From contig DXXH01000006.1 of the NCBI GenBank assembly GCA_019416395.1, positions 1 through 39,370 on the forward strand: a DNA stretch of 39,370 bases, given 5' to 3'. The position numbers and the translations under genes are program-made. Numbering within the stretch: the stretch's first letter is position 1; every line of letters starts with the position of its first letter. The notes beneath the pieces are model-generated. The model had not been told where the DNA came from, did not search any database, and saw only the letters and a list, made by a program, of their open reading frames with translations. This DNA is from Clostridiales bacterium (GTDB lineage Bacteria > Bacillota > Clostridia > Oscillospirales > Acutalibacteraceae). Shown in pieces: positions 24,073-33,451 of this stretch.

Positions 24073-26475
24073 TCACCGAATCTCCAGTTCCTGACAGACC
24101 GGGTCAAATCCATCGCATTTGACTGTGAGCACCGCTTTTCCAGGTACTCTTCCGCTGCGAAGAATCGCCATCGCCCGGCCTTCAAAGCTGGTGATCGAAC
24201 CGCTTTCGTAATTTTCGTCTGTAATGGGATTGGCCGAAGCAAAGCTCAGCAGGTTGGCGGCTCCCTCTACGGAAGCGGTCATGGGCAGAGACACCCCAGG
24301 AACCCGCCTGCCATTTTGATCCTGAAGTTCCGCCATGACAAAGAAGAGAGACTGGCCGCCAGCTTTTCCTTCCGTCTGTTCCGGCCGAAGCACCAGCTTG
24401 ACCGGTTTTCCTACAGTTTCCACTGTATCCCGGGAGAGTTCCCTACCATTCCTGTAACTGACCGCCTCCAAAACACCTGGCTGGTAAACCGTCTCAAACC
24501 GGGCAATAAACCGCTGAGGCTTTTCCACTCCCAAGGACTTCCCATTGAGGAACAATTCCACCTCATCCCCAGGAGAATACACGTCAATCCGAATGGGCTT
24601 TCCCTCAAAACCGGGATAAGTCCAGCTGTTCCACACCCGTGGCCATGCCCACCGACTAAGCAGCTCCTTTTTCCCGTATACCGCCGGGTCTCGAACTGCC
24701 AGATACGTTTCCGAGGAGCCCCAGACGATCTTCCGATAGGCCAGCTGGGGCCGGGGCTGGTTTAAAATATCCCAGTCAGCGTCATAGGCCAGCTTCCAGG
24801 GATAGGTCCGGCTGTTGTGATCGATAAACGGGGGATCCGGTGTGGCAGGGTCCACATAGTCCGCCCCACCAATGCCGGCTTCCCCGATATAGTCCGCAGA
24901 AGTCCACGTGAAATCCCCGATCACATAGGGGCACCGCTCCACAAGATCCCACACCTGGTCAATGGCCATAGGGAAGGATTCGGTACCGCAAATCACCCGG
25001 TGGGGAAACTGCTGATGGTCTGAAATATAGCGGTCTTCCATGTAGTTGTATCCCACCACATCCAGCGGGGAAGCCATGCTTTCCGTCCGGCTTGCCCAGA
25101 TTTCATTGGTATACTCCCATTCTCCATTCTGTCCGGCGTCCGCACCTCCGGAACGGCGTTTGAGCTCCTGGGCGTCCTGGTCGTCCAGACCATTCCACAG
25201 GGAACACAACGCCATCATCACCGGGCGGCTGTTGTCCAGAGAACGGACCTTTTCCGCCAACTTCCGGGCCACCAGGTACCCATCTCCCGTTCCAGCCCGC
25301 TCAAAAACCTCATTGCCCACGGACCAAAGGATCACGCTGGGGTGGTTCCGGTCCCGCCGGACAAAAGCTTCCACATCTCGTTCCCACCACTCATCAAAAT
25401 ACTGGTGATAGCCATAAGGGGTTTTCCCCACGTGCCAGCCGTCGAAAACTTCGTTCAGAACCAAAATACCGTACTGGTCGCACAAGTCCAAAAACCGCTG
25501 AGAGGGGGGATTGTGGGCCATACGCAAGGCGTTGTACCCCGCTTCCTTATGGGCCTTCAGCACCCGCCGTGTTTGGTCGTCGAAATCCGCCGCTCCCAAG
25601 GGACTGGTGACATGGTGAATACACCCACCCTTGAGCTTTACGGTTTCCCCGTTGATCCGTAAGCCGTGAACCGGGTCAACCTGGACCGTGCGGATTCCAA
25701 AGGAAGTGGAATCCCCGTCCACTGACCCGCCTTCCATCGGTGAAAGAACTGCCTGGGCCTTGTACAAAACAGGTGTGTCCACGTTCCAAAGCTGTGGATC
25801 TTCCACTACCATACGCAGCCGGGCAGGAGCTTCTTCCCCAGGCTCCACCCAAAGGGAAACGCTGCCCTTGGTCTCTGTGCCGTCAGGAGCTGTGAGGGTC
25901 AAATCCACATGGCCATGGAAGGGCAGGGCTCCATCGTTGACCACCTGCACTTGAGCGGAAAGGGTGGCAGTATCCCCGTCCAACGATTCCGTAACCAGGT
26001 AGATTCCCCTATGCTGAATGCGGCACAGAGGGCCGTGCAAAAGTTCCACGTCCCGATAGATGCCGGCGCCGGAATACCAGCGGCAGTTTGGTGTCTGGGA
26101 ATTATCCACCACCACTTCCAACCGGTTCTTTTCCCCAAAACGGATGCGCCGGGTAAGGTCTACCAAAAAGGGGGTATACCCATAGGGGTGGAAGTCCAGG
26201 CGGCTGCCGTTTAGGGAAACCGTAACCTGGGCATACACCCCGTCAAAGGACACGAAAACCTTTTCCCCTTCCCACTCTTTGGGGATTTCTAAAATTTTTT
26301 CATAGGTACCTGCGCATCCGGGGAAAAATCCGGAAGCGGGAGTTGCCTGGGGCGATTGGGGCAGCCCCACCTGCATATCGTGGGGCAAATCTACCGGGCG
26401 CCATTCCGGCGAAACAAACCGGTCGGGCAAGCCCTGGGCAAAGGTCCAATCACACATGATGAGCTGGGATTTCAT
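24073..26475 (-). CDS. Glycoside hydrolase family 2 (beta-galactosidase/glucuronidase type)
   Basis: An 800-aa cytosolic GH2 enzyme; there is no signal peptide. Order: sugar-binding jelly roll (about residues 10-160, with NCRWYSGAGIYRDVEL), immunoglobulin-like domain (about 170-270), TIM barrel (about 275-600), then C-terminal beta domains. The acid/base Glu is E389 in WSVGNEV and the nucleophile is E499 in CGTESFP. The barrel also has LRMAHNPP and NEVFDGWH. The ATG at 26475 has AAGGAGG 9 nt upstream; an upstream GTG start would lie in the ribosome site itself. It has its own promoter but lies at the end of the glycoside operon, so it could trim sugars from imported glycosides. Specificity is not determined. 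Confidence 0.92.
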   Translation of the reverse strand: MKSQLIMCDWTFAQGLPDRFVSPEWRPVDLPHDMQVGLPQSPQATPASGFFPGCAGTYEKILEIPKEWEGEKVFVSFDGVYAQVTVSLNGSRLDFHPYGYTPFLVDLTRRIRFGEKNRLEVVVDNSQTPNCRWYSGAGIYRDVELLHGPLCRIQHRGIYLVTESLDGDTATLSAQVQVVNDGALPFHGHVDLTLTAPDGTETKGSVSLWVEPGEEAPARLRMVVEDPQLWNVDTPVLYKAQAVLSPMEGGSVDGDSTSFGIRTVQVDPVHGLRINGETVKLKGGCIHHVTSPLGAADFDDQTRRVLKAHKEAGYNALRMAHNPPSQRFLDLCDQYGILVLNEVFDGWHVGKTPYGYHQYFDEWWERDVEAFVRRDRNHPSVILWSVGNEVFERAGTGDGYLVARKLAEKVRSLDNSRPVMMALCSLWNGLDDQDAQELKRRSGGADAGQNGEWEYTNEIWASRTESMASPLDVVGYNYMEDRYISDHQQFPHRVICGTESFPMAIDQVWDLVERCPYVIGDFTWTSADYIGEAGIGGADYVDPATPDPPFIDHNSRTYPWKLAYDADWDILNQPRPQLAYRKIVWGSSETYLAVRDPAVYGKKELLSRWAWPRVWNSWTYPGFEGKPIRIDVYSPGDEVELFLNGKSLGVEKPQRFIARFETVYQPGVLEAVSYRNGRELSRDTVETVGKPVKLVLRPEQTEGKAGGQSLFFVMAELQDQNGRRVPGVSLPMTASVEGAANLLSFASANPITDENYESGSITSFEGRAMAILRSGRVPGKAVLTVKCDGFDPVCQELEIR

Positions 26476-26509
26476 TGGGTGAGCCTCCTTCACAAAAGAA
26501 ACCGGGAAT

Positions 26510-26531
26510 ACCGTGGGAAACTCCCAACGGT
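26510..26531 (-). promoter_or_regulatory. Hairpin in the GH2 leader
   Basis: On the minus strand ACCGTTGGGA and TCCCACGGT pair around a short loop with one bulged base, followed by a moderately T-rich stretch, between the GH2 promoter and its start codon. Attenuation or mRNA protection is possible. Confidence 0.35.
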
Positions 26532-26543
26532 CCTCTTAGTTCT

Positions 26544-26573
26544 ATTATAAAGACAGGCGTCCACAGCACGCAA
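26544..26573 (-). promoter_or_regulatory. Promoter of the GH2 gene
   Basis: On the minus strand TTGCGT (26568-26573), 18 bp, TATAAT (26544-26549). It lies between the GH2 gene and the preceding oxidoreductase gene, so GH2 can be expressed separately. Confidence 0.65.
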
Positions 26574-26607
26574 GTCCCAAAGGAAAAAAGTCACTCAAGG
26601 TCTTGCC

Positions 26608-27879
26608 TTAAAACCCGCAGTCATATTTCACCAGTTCACCGCCAATTTCCTGTTCGGGAAGATACAGCTGGGGCGAAAGTTCCTCAATTTCCTGGGCAGA
26701 TACCTCCCGTCCCAGCTCCTCCGACAGGAAGATCCCGTCCGTAAACTTGAGCATATCCATGGCAATGGACGGCGTGTCATACCGCGTTTGGTCGTTGAGG
26801 ATCCCCAGCCAATAGGCTAACCACATGCTTTGATTGTCGTTATAGTAGAGCTTTGAGGAATCCAGCCGCGTCTCTGTAATGCCATTTCCGTCACAGTTCA
26901 GCTGGATATCCACGTCCCTTTCCGCCAGCTGCCCGTGGAAGTTCAGTTCCGGTTCCCCACGCAGAGGAATCTGACCTGGGCGGCGCGCCCAGCGCCCACC
27001 GCTTGTGTCGGTGTCGATCAGGTCTAACCCTCCCTTGGAACCAAGAATGTAGGTCATGCTGTAGTCCTTCGTATTGGCCGCGGTGGCGGATAGGAAATGA
27101 AACCCGATCCCATTTTCAAATTTGGCAAATCCGTCTGCAATGTCTTCCACCCCAAATCCCAGTGGATTTTCCACCAAACGGGGATCTACAGGAATCCCGT
27201 TACGGGCAAATCCATTCACGCTCTTCAATTTGGGCTGTCCCAGCACAAAAAGGATCTGGCTGATCAAATACACCCCAATGTCAATGGATTTTCCATGGCC
27301 CGCCACCTGCTTGGTGTAAAAATCTGTGGTAAGGGGCGAAGAAGTCCAACCGGGCCGCCAATCCAATCCAGGACGCCAGCGCCGGGACACACTCTCCAGA
27401 TTGACGTAGTAAATATTCCCCAGATCCCCCCGGCAAATCATATCACGGGCCAACCGGCTTTGGGGCGTCATCAGGGAACTGATCTGCACATGGAGCTTTC
27501 TTCCCAGTTTCCTGGCACAGTCGGAAATCAGCTTGGCGTCATGATAGCTGGCCGCCATAGGTTTTTCCACGTAACAGTCGTACCCGGCCTTTAAACAGGC
27601 AATGGTCACCGGGGTGTGATAATTGTTGTGCACATTGATGTCCACCGTGTCGATGTCGTCACGCTTGAGCATTTCCCGGAAATCCACATACAAGTCCTTC
27701 CGGTCAAAACCATACTGTTCTCCCCATGCCTCAAGCTTGGCCTGGTCCAGTTCCGCCACCGCTACCACCCGGGCGGTAAATCCCAGCTTATCCGCGTTTT
27801 TCCGTATGTTTTCATAGATGGTCATATGCCGGTGGGAAATGACCCCTGCGCCGATCATGGCTACCCGTATTTCTCTCAT
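26608..27879 (-). CDS. Gfo/Idh/MocA-family oxidoreductase 1
   Basis: A 423-aa NAD(P)-dependent sugar oxidoreductase. The N-terminal Rossmann domain starts VAMIGAGVISHRHM; the dinucleotide-proximal lysine is in YVEKPMAAS (the family EKP motif). The C-terminal alpha/beta domain holds the substrate site (KSIDIGVYLISQ, and later FENGIGFHFLSATAANT). Family members oxidise or reduce a sugar hydroxyl. It follows oxidoreductase 2 with a 69-nt gap. AAAGGAGA upstream supports the start. It is longer than the typical 330-380 aa. The likely role is oxidation at C3 of glucosides or the reverse reaction on the released sugar (inference). Confidence 0.9.
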   Translation of the reverse strand: MREIRVAMIGAGVISHRHMTIYENIRKNADKLGFTARVVAVAELDQAKLEAWGEQYGFDRKDLYVDFREMLKRDDIDTVDINVHNNYHTPVTIACLKAGYDCYVEKPMAASYHDAKLISDCARKLGRKLHVQISSLMTPQSRLARDMICRGDLGNIYYVNLESVSRRWRPGLDWRPGWTSSPLTTDFYTKQVAGHGKSIDIGVYLISQILFVLGQPKLKSVNGFARNGIPVDPRLVENPLGFGVEDIADGFAKFENGIGFHFLSATAANTKDYSMTYILGSKGGLDLIDTDTSGGRWARRPGQIPLRGEPELNFHGQLAERDVDIQLNCDGNGITETRLDSSKLYYNDNQSMWLAYWLGILNDQTRYDTPSIAMDMLKFTDGIFLSEELGREVSAQEIEELSPQLYLPEQEIGGELVKYDCGF

Positions 27880-27948
27880 AGACTCTGTCTCCTTTCTTCT
27901 GAATGATCCTCTGGGGCAAAAATGCTCCCATAGCTGCTTTATGAGAAC

Positions 27949-29178
27949 TCAGTCATCTAAGACCCGTTCCTGGCAACTGACCGAAAACGCTGTAGATGCC
28001 AAAGGCTTTGGCCTGTCACAACGGGTAGTCATCTCGTAGATTTTCCCTGTCTGGCAGGATTGTTGAATGGCATCGATCACTTCCACTGCGTGCAGCCCAA
28101 TATCCGCATGGCAGCGGGGCCTTCTTCCATTGAGCAGGGCATAGCACATATCCGCCAGACCTACGCCTCGGGAAGACTCGTAAAATCCGTGGAGCAAGGG
28201 CAGTTCCACCGATTCTTCCGGATTCCATTCGCCCAACTGCTGGCGGTCGTCGTCCTGATCCTGGGCGGTAAAGAAGGCAGGGGGCTTGGGCGCAGCTTCC
28301 GGCCTGGCCCCGGGACGGCTTACCACCAAGGTGTCACAGAACATATTCGGATCACCCAGCTTTAAATATCCCTGGGTTCCCCCTACATTAAATGCGTGAC
28401 TGGTGTAAGTATCCGAAGAAATATTGAAGGTACCCAATACCCCGTTCTCGAATTCCAGGGCAGCCAGCAGGGTAGTCGGCGTATTCACTTGGAATTCTTC
28501 CCCATATTTGGGGTGCTTAGGATTCTCGTATACCCTTGTGGGGAACAGATTCCCGCCAAATCCTGCCACCCGTTTGATGGAACCGAACAGGTTGATCATC
28601 TCATGCAGGTAATAGCCGCCCAGGTCAAAGGGGAACCCGCCGCCATAGTGCAAGGGGAAAAAGAAGTGTTTGGGCTTGGTGTCAAAGAAGGGGGATTCCG
28701 GATTGTAATGCCGGGACACCTGAGCGTGAACTGTCAAGGGCGTTCCGATAATTCCATCGTCTATATATTTTCTGGCCGATTGCTCCCAGGCCCCCAAAAA
28801 TGTGTCGGGCGCGGTCGTATAGAGCAAATGGTTCTTTTGGGCCAAATCGTACAGCACTTTCCCTTCCTGAAATGTAGGGGCCATCATCTTTTCGCAATAG
28901 ACATGCTTTCCATGTTCCAAAGCCATTTTGGTGATTGCCACATGGGATTCCGGATAGGTCAGATTGACCACGATCTGGATTTCCGGATCGTTCATCAGTT
29001 CATCCACGGTCATGGCTTTCACGCCGGGATAATGGTCTTCCATCCACTTTGCCCGGGCTGGGATTTGATCCGCACAGGCTACCACGTCCACCACTTGGAA
29101 CTTTTTCACCATATTTTCCATGTAGGTGCCTTTGCAAATACCGCCGCAACCCACTACGCCTACTTTAACCTGTTTCAC
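27949..29178 (-). CDS. Gfo/Idh/MocA-family oxidoreductase 2 with altered EKP motif
   Basis: A 409-aa oxidoreductase with Rossmann start VKVGVVGCGGICKG, the lysine motif as CEKMMAPTF (EKM in place of EKP), and FDLGGYYLHEM in the substrate domain. The GTG at 29178 was chosen: the ATG two codons earlier is only one base from GGAGG, while the GTG is 7 nt away. It lies 13 nt after the TIM-barrel alpha-subunit-like gene. The tail (CDRPKPLASTAFSVSCQERVLDD) extends past the usual end. Expected substrate is a glycoside or a 3-keto sugar; position next to the alpha/beta pair makes it a candidate for the DgpA-like oxidation step. Confidence 0.9.
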   Translation of the reverse strand: MKQVKVGVVGCGGICKGTYMENMVKKFQVVDVVACADQIPARAKWMEDHYPGVKAMTVDELMNDPEIQIVVNLTYPESHVAITKMALEHGKHVYCEKMMAPTFQEGKVLYDLAQKNHLLYTTAPDTFLGAWEQSARKYIDDGIIGTPLTVHAQVSRHYNPESPFFDTKPKHFFFPLHYGGGFPFDLGGYYLHEMINLFGSIKRVAGFGGNLFPTRVYENPKHPKYGEEFQVNTPTTLLAALEFENGVLGTFNISSDTYTSHAFNVGGTQGYLKLGDPNMFCDTLVVSRPGARPEAAPKPPAFFTAQDQDDDRQQLGEWNPEESVELPLLHGFYESSRGVGLADMCYALLNGRRPRCHADIGLHAVEVIDAIQQSCQTGKIYEMTTRCDRPKPLASTAFSVSCQERVLDD

Positions 29179-29191
29179 AACCATTCCTCCC

Positions 29192-30202
29192 TTATCCTTC
29201 GTTCCACAATTTGTCCAGCATGCGAATGTGCCGCTCAATTTCTTCTACCTGGGTGATGCCCGGCTGATACTGCCCGCCTTCGTACTCTGATGCTATGTAT
29301 CCCTCATACTGTTCTTCCTTCATGATCTTGATGAATCCCGGATAGTCAATCCCCTCAGAAACCAGGTTCTCATCTACATGGAAGAACTTCCCGTGCATGT
29401 ATTGGGAATGCTTCAAATACCGCCGGAATCCTTCATAGTCCGGGTGGGTGCGGAAATAATCGGAACCCATTTTCCCGATTCTGCCGCTATAAAGCTTCTT
29501 GCGGGCCACATAGAGATCCACCTCGTCGCCGCCTTCCGCCAAAAGCTTCTTTTCCAGCTCCTCTACAGGGATTTCGGTGGTTTCATACAACCTGCGGATT
29601 TCATGCAGAATCTCCTTATGGCAAATGCCTTCCGGAATCGTATTGAGCACTGTGGCGGGCGCTCCCGAAATGAATGATGAAAAGTCCATGACAAACCCCA
29701 AATGGGGAGAGTTTACCCGGTCATACAAAGCTTCAAATTCCCGGAATACCGGAGACTCAGGCGTATGGGGGCCATGGAGCTCCACCGCCAAATGCAAGTC
29801 CAGCGCTTCCGCGTATGGGAGCAGCTTCTCCATGGTACCGGCCAAAAGCCCTTCCTGGCTCCGCACAATGGAAAATCCCAGCCGCTTTGCGTACTCCATC
29901 TCATTGAGCGTCCATGTAAACCGCTCGTCTTCCGTCAGGAACCGGCCCTTGTGCTTGCCGTTATCCACATAAATGCTGTAGCAAACCGGCGTCATCTCCA
30001 GCCTTTGGTACATGTCGATAAACCGTTTGATCCACTCTTCACTGGGATTGGGGTGGCCTTCCACCATTTGGGGTGACACGATCTCAAATCCATCTGCGCC
30101 AATGGCTTTCACCTGCTTTAAAATCTCTTCCAGCGACTTCTGGCCGGTCATGTATTCCGGGCCAAAACCGTAAAGCGTTACGCTGTGTTTTAACTTGCTC
30201 AC
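29192..30202 (-). CDS. TIM-barrel protein, C-glycoside deglycosidase alpha-subunit-like
   Basis: A 336-aa sugar phosphate isomerase/epimerase-type (AP endonuclease 2 fold) protein. Probable divalent-metal ligands in the family order Glu-Asp-His-Glu are E141 (ELHGPH), D173 (FVMDFSS), H275 (KFFHVDEN) and E306 (ASEYEGG); H143 and H146 may act as acid or base. The C-glycoside deglycosidase alpha subunits (DgpC, CarC, DfgA/B type) have this fold and size, and pair with a small beta subunit encoded next to them. That is exactly the neighbour here. The start is the GTG at 30202, which overlaps the upstream stop as GTGA; a TTG two codons earlier is the alternative. Function by similarity and context, not proven. 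Confidence 0.75.
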   Translation of the reverse strand: MSKLKHSVTLYGFGPEYMTGQKSLEEILKQVKAIGADGFEIVSPQMVEGHPNPSEEWIKRFIDMYQRLEMTPVCYSIYVDNGKHKGRFLTEDERFTWTLNEMEYAKRLGFSIVRSQEGLLAGTMEKLLPYAEALDLHLAVELHGPHTPESPVFREFEALYDRVNSPHLGFVMDFSSFISGAPATVLNTIPEGICHKEILHEIRRLYETTEIPVEELEKKLLAEGGDEVDLYVARKKLYSGRIGKMGSDYFRTHPDYEGFRRYLKHSQYMHGKFFHVDENLVSEGIDYPGFIKIMKEEQYEGYIASEYEGGQYQPGITQVEEIERHIRMLDKLWNEG

Positions 30203-30702
30203 GGACAAGCCACCTCCATTTCCGCTTCATCGTGAATTTTCATGGGGTTCAAAAATTCCAAAGCTTCCGCATAGCCTTCTTCCCCATTCCCCACGGTGTG
30301 TCCAAAATCATTGCGGCGGACAAGATCGATCTCCACCTTGTGCGTTCCTTGGGAAAGGCCGCCAATTTGATAGACAAGGATCTGGCACACATCGGTGGCT
30401 CCCCAGAATACTTCCGAATGGCCAGGCAAATCCCGAGGTGGGATCTTCATGCCCTTCAGGCAGAGGACAACCCGGTCTTGTGGGACTCTTTCCCCGTCTA
30501 AAGTAATTTGAATGTCCTCAAAAGTGGACAGCCAAATTCCACGGTAGCTGAGATTGTTCAGCGTAAACTCATATCCTGTGACCACACCGCACACGCAGTG
30601 GTTTTGGAGACTTCCCTCTTGAATGGGACTGATAAACCTGCCAATAGCCGACGGTTTTTCCAACAACTGCCGGGCTATTTCCATGCGTTCCTGAATCGTC
30701 AT
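30199..30702 (-). CDS. DUF6379-type small protein, C-glycoside deglycosidase beta-subunit-like
   Basis: A 167-aa cytosolic protein, MTIQERMEIARQLLEKPSA at the start, then a beta-rich region (GVVTGYEFTLNNLSYRGIWLSTFEDIQITLDGE, VPQDRVVLCLKGMKI, VCQILVYQIGGLSQGTHKVEIDLVRRNDFGH). This pattern is that of the small beta subunit of C-glycoside deglycosidases (DUF6379 as I recall the family name), which completes the active site of the TIM-barrel alpha subunit. AAAGGGGG upstream of the ATG sets the start. Its stop overlaps the alpha-like gene start by 4 bases, so the two would be made in equal amounts. Confidence 0.72.
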   Translation of the reverse strand: MTIQERMEIARQLLEKPSAIGRFISPIQEGSLQNHCVCGVVTGYEFTLNNLSYRGIWLSTFEDIQITLDGERVPQDRVVLCLKGMKIPPRDLPGHSEVFWGATDVCQILVYQIGGLSQGTHKVEIDLVRRNDFGHTVGNGEEGYAEALEFLNPMKIHDEAEMEVACP

Positions 30703-30715
30703 GTATTTTCCCCCT

Positions 30716-31519
30716 TTACCCTTTTTCAAACTCTGCAATGGCCATGCGGCTCCGGCAAATGCTGGTTATGGCGTCCGGCAGCTGGGCGTCGTCTTCCACA
30801 ATGGCGAAGTCGTGACCGGCTTCTTTGGCATACCGGTAATAGAACCCACAATCCAACTGGCCCTGGTCCAAGGGACAAGACTGGTCCTGGTCGTTCCCCT
30901 TCAGATGAAGCCATTTGATCCGGCTGGCATGCTTCCGGAGAAACTCTGTAAGCCCCTCTGGGGTAAGGGCTCCCTTCTTGGTGGCCCAGCCAATGTCGAT
31001 TTCCAGCGGCACATCGGTTTCCTGGAGCAAGCGTTCCCGCAGCATCACTCCGTCAATTTCCCTGTGCTCAAAATCGTGGGTATGGTAATACAAATCCAGC
31101 CCCGCTTCCCGCAGCGCAGCCGCGTAGGCGTTTACCTTTTCCACGATGACATCCAATTCCTCTTTCGTCTCCGGATAGTGGGACATTCGCTCCCGGATGA
31201 CCGAAAATTCCGTCCCCTCGGGGAAATACGGCATGGGCCGGGAAATTCCAATCCAATGCACCCCTAAGGCTTTATGGTAGGCGATCACTTCCGCCATGCT
31301 ATCTTCCAAGCGGCCAAACTGAACATGAGCGCCATTTACCTCTAACCCCAACTTGTCCAAAAGGCCTCGAAAGGTTTCCGGATCCACCCCTTCATAATCT
31401 TTTCCGTTAAATCCGGCCAGTTCCACTCCGTCATAGCCCAGGGTTTTGATCACTTCCAGTTTGCTGGAAAAAGAAAGAGGTGAACGGGCAAGATTATAGA
31501 GCTGTGAACATATTTTCAT
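30716..31519 (-). CDS. Sugar phosphate isomerase/epimerase (second TIM barrel)
   Basis: A 267-aa xylose-isomerase-like TIM barrel. Metal and catalytic candidates: E33/L34 region GYDGVELAGF, H-containing VNGAHVQF, YYHTHDFEH, the Glu-Asp pair in LEIDIGW, HLKGND, and the final Glu in VEDD. Members of this family isomerise or epimerise keto sugars or inosose-type intermediates. It lies 13 nt upstream of the beta-like gene and 18 nt after the permease gene, inside the operon. A role in processing the 3-keto sugar after cleavage is inference. GGAGG about 9 nt before the ATG supports the start. Confidence 0.85.
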   Translation of the reverse strand: MKICSQLYNLARSPLSFSSKLEVIKTLGYDGVELAGFNGKDYEGVDPETFRGLLDKLGLEVNGAHVQFGRLEDSMAEVIAYHKALGVHWIGISRPMPYFPEGTEFSVIRERMSHYPETKEELDVIVEKVNAYAAALREAGLDLYYHTHDFEHREIDGVMLRERLLQETDVPLEIDIGWATKKGALTPEGLTEFLRKHASRIKWLHLKGNDQDQSCPLDQGQLDCGFYYRYAKEAGHDFAIVEDDAQLPDAITSICRSRMAIAEFEKG

Positions 31520-31537
31520 AAGATTTTTCCTCCTTGT

Positions 31538-32425
31538 TTATCCTTTCACCGCGCCGATGGTCATTCCTTTTACATAGTATTTTTGGAAGAAAGGCAGCAG
31601 GAACATCAGCGGCAAGGCGCCGATCGTGGCCAAAGCCATCTTCAAGCTGTTTGTGGGGATATTGGTGGAAGTGGACACCTCTACTGCGTCCGTATTTTGG
31701 GACAGATACTGGGCATCGGCCAGAATCCGGTTGAGCAGCTGCTGAATGCTGAACAAGGTAGATTCTGTCACATAGTACAAACCGTTCATCCAGTCGTTCC
31801 AGTATCCCAAGGCGATCATCAAGCCCACCGTGGCGATGATAGGGGTGGAAACGGGAAGCACGATTTGGAACAGAATGCGCACTTCGCTTGCCCCGTCAAT
31901 CCGGGCGGATTCCTTGATCTCTTCCGGTATGTTGGATTGGAAATAGCTGCGCATCACAATGACCTGGAACGCGTTCAAAAGCAGCTTGGGAACGATCAGC
32001 GCCCACAGCGTATTCTTGATGTGGAACCATTGGGACCACATAATATACGTGGGCACCAACCCGCCGTTGAACAGCATGGTGAAGAACACCAGAAACGCCA
32101 GAAAGGAGCGTCCCGGAATGTCCCGCAGGGAAAGGCCATAGGCCAAGAAAATACTCATAAATAGCCCCGCGGTGGTTCCCACTGCCGTGGTGAACAAGGT
32201 AATGCCGTAAGAGCGGATAATCAACATGGGCCGCTTTAACAAATAATCGTAGGCCTCAAACCCAAATTCATGGGGAAATAAATTGTATCCGAACCGGATT
32301 ATGGAAGCTTCCGAGGTCACCGAGGACATGATCATCAGCGCAAATGGATACAGGCAGATAATCACCATTGCCACCATAACCACATGTACAAAAATCGTGA
32401 AAAACCCTTTTTTCTTTCCAATCAT
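31538..32425 (-). CDS. ABC sugar transporter permease (LplC/MalG type)
   Basis: A 295-aa membrane protein with six predicted membrane segments (the first at residues about 9-32) and the cytoplasmic EAA loop EIKESARIDGASEVRILFQIVLP that docks the ATPase. The C-terminus KYYVKGMTIGAVKG is typical of the LplC branch importing complex glycosides or oligosaccharides in Firmicutes. It pairs with the upstream permease and solute-binding protein. The ATPase (MsmX type) is not here, as is usual for these systems, which share one encoded elsewhere. Confidence 0.93.
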   Translation of the reverse strand: MIGKKKGFFTIFVHVVMVAMVIICLYPFALMIMSSVTSEASIIRFGYNLFPHEFGFEAYDYLLKRPMLIIRSYGITLFTTAVGTTAGLFMSIFLAYGLSLRDIPGRSFLAFLVFFTMLFNGGLVPTYIMWSQWFHIKNTLWALIVPKLLLNAFQVIVMRSYFQSNIPEEIKESARIDGASEVRILFQIVLPVSTPIIATVGLMIALGYWNDWMNGLYYVTESTLFSIQQLLNRILADAQYLSQNTDAVEVSTSTNIPTNSLKMALATIGALPLMFLLPFFQKYYVKGMTIGAVKG

Positions 32426-32445
32426 ACTCTCTTCCCTCTTTTCAC

Positions 32446-33375
32446 TCAGAACATGGCATCTTCCGGACTGATTTTCTTCACAATGTAGTTGGCCAAAAGC
32501 ACGAAAACAAACCCTACAATCGACTGGAAAAAGCCTGCCGCAGAAGACATTCCAATATTGCCCAACTCCATCAGGCCCCGGTAAACATAGGTGTCAATGG
32601 TGTTCGTCACATCGATCAGTGCCCCCGAGTTGAGGGGAACCTGATAAAACAAGCCGAAATCCGAATAAAAGACCCGCCCTACCGCTAAAAGGGTCAGGGT
32701 GATAATGGTGGGCTTTAAAGAAGGCAAAGTAATATGACAGAACTGCTGCCACCGGCTGGCTCCGTCTAGAGCCGCCGCTTCGTAATACCCTTTGTCAATG
32801 CTGTTGATGGTGCTCAAATACAAAATGATGTTGTATCCGCTGTTCTTCCACAAATGTACGAACACCAGAATAAACGGCCAGTACTTGGGAGTGGAATACC
32901 ATGAAACTCCTTCAAACCCCAAAGGCTCTAAAATAACCTTGTTGAGAAAACCTGTCTCTCCTGCCAAAAACGCGTTGAGCAAATAAGCCACTACCAAAAT
33001 GGAGATCAGGTAAGGGTACAAGACCACCGTCTGATACAGCTTGATTGCCCGCTTGCCTTTGACCTCTGCCAAAAGCACCGCCACAAATATGGCGAAGACC
33101 GTACCCAAAATGATAAAGGCCAGGTTGTATCCCACTGTGTTCCGGGTAATCTTCCAGGCGTCTTCCGAAGCAAAGAGAAATTCAAAATTGCTCAGCCCAA
33201 TCCAGTCGCTGCCAAAAACCCCCTTTTTTAAGGAGTATTGCTTGAACGCCAGCTGCAACCCCACCATGGGCAGATAATTGTTGATTAACAGGTATGCCAC
33301 CGGTGTGGCCATCAACAAATAAATGGGAAGATACCGCCGGAACAACAAGGAGTTTTTTTTCTTTTTCTGATTCAT
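32446..33375 (-). CDS. ABC sugar transporter permease (LplB type)
   Basis: A 309-aa permease with a basic N-terminus (MNQKKKKNSLLFRRYLPIYLL), six membrane segments, and EAA loop YYEAAALDGASRWQQFCHITLPSL. The ATG at 33375 was chosen because the membrane domain begins just after it and AGGGGTG lies about 9 nt upstream; upstream in-frame sequence is non-coding leader with hairpins. It forms the inner membrane channel with the LplC-like partner, 20 nt downstream. Confidence 0.92.
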   Translation of the reverse strand: MNQKKKKNSLLFRRYLPIYLLMATPVAYLLINNYLPMVGLQLAFKQYSLKKGVFGSDWIGLSNFEFLFASEDAWKITRNTVGYNLAFIILGTVFAIFVAVLLAEVKGKRAIKLYQTVVLYPYLISILVVAYLLNAFLAGETGFLNKVILEPLGFEGVSWYSTPKYWPFILVFVHLWKNSGYNIILYLSTINSIDKGYYEAAALDGASRWQQFCHITLPSLKPTIITLTLLAVGRVFYSDFGLFYQVPLNSGALIDVTNTIDTYVYRGLMELGNIGMSSAAGFFQSIVGFVFVLLANYIVKKISPEDAMF

Positions 33376-33451
33376 GCCATTCACCCCTTCACGCCAATTT
33401 GCGCCAAATTTCATTTCAAAAACAAACTTCGTTCCCCAAATTACATAGAAT

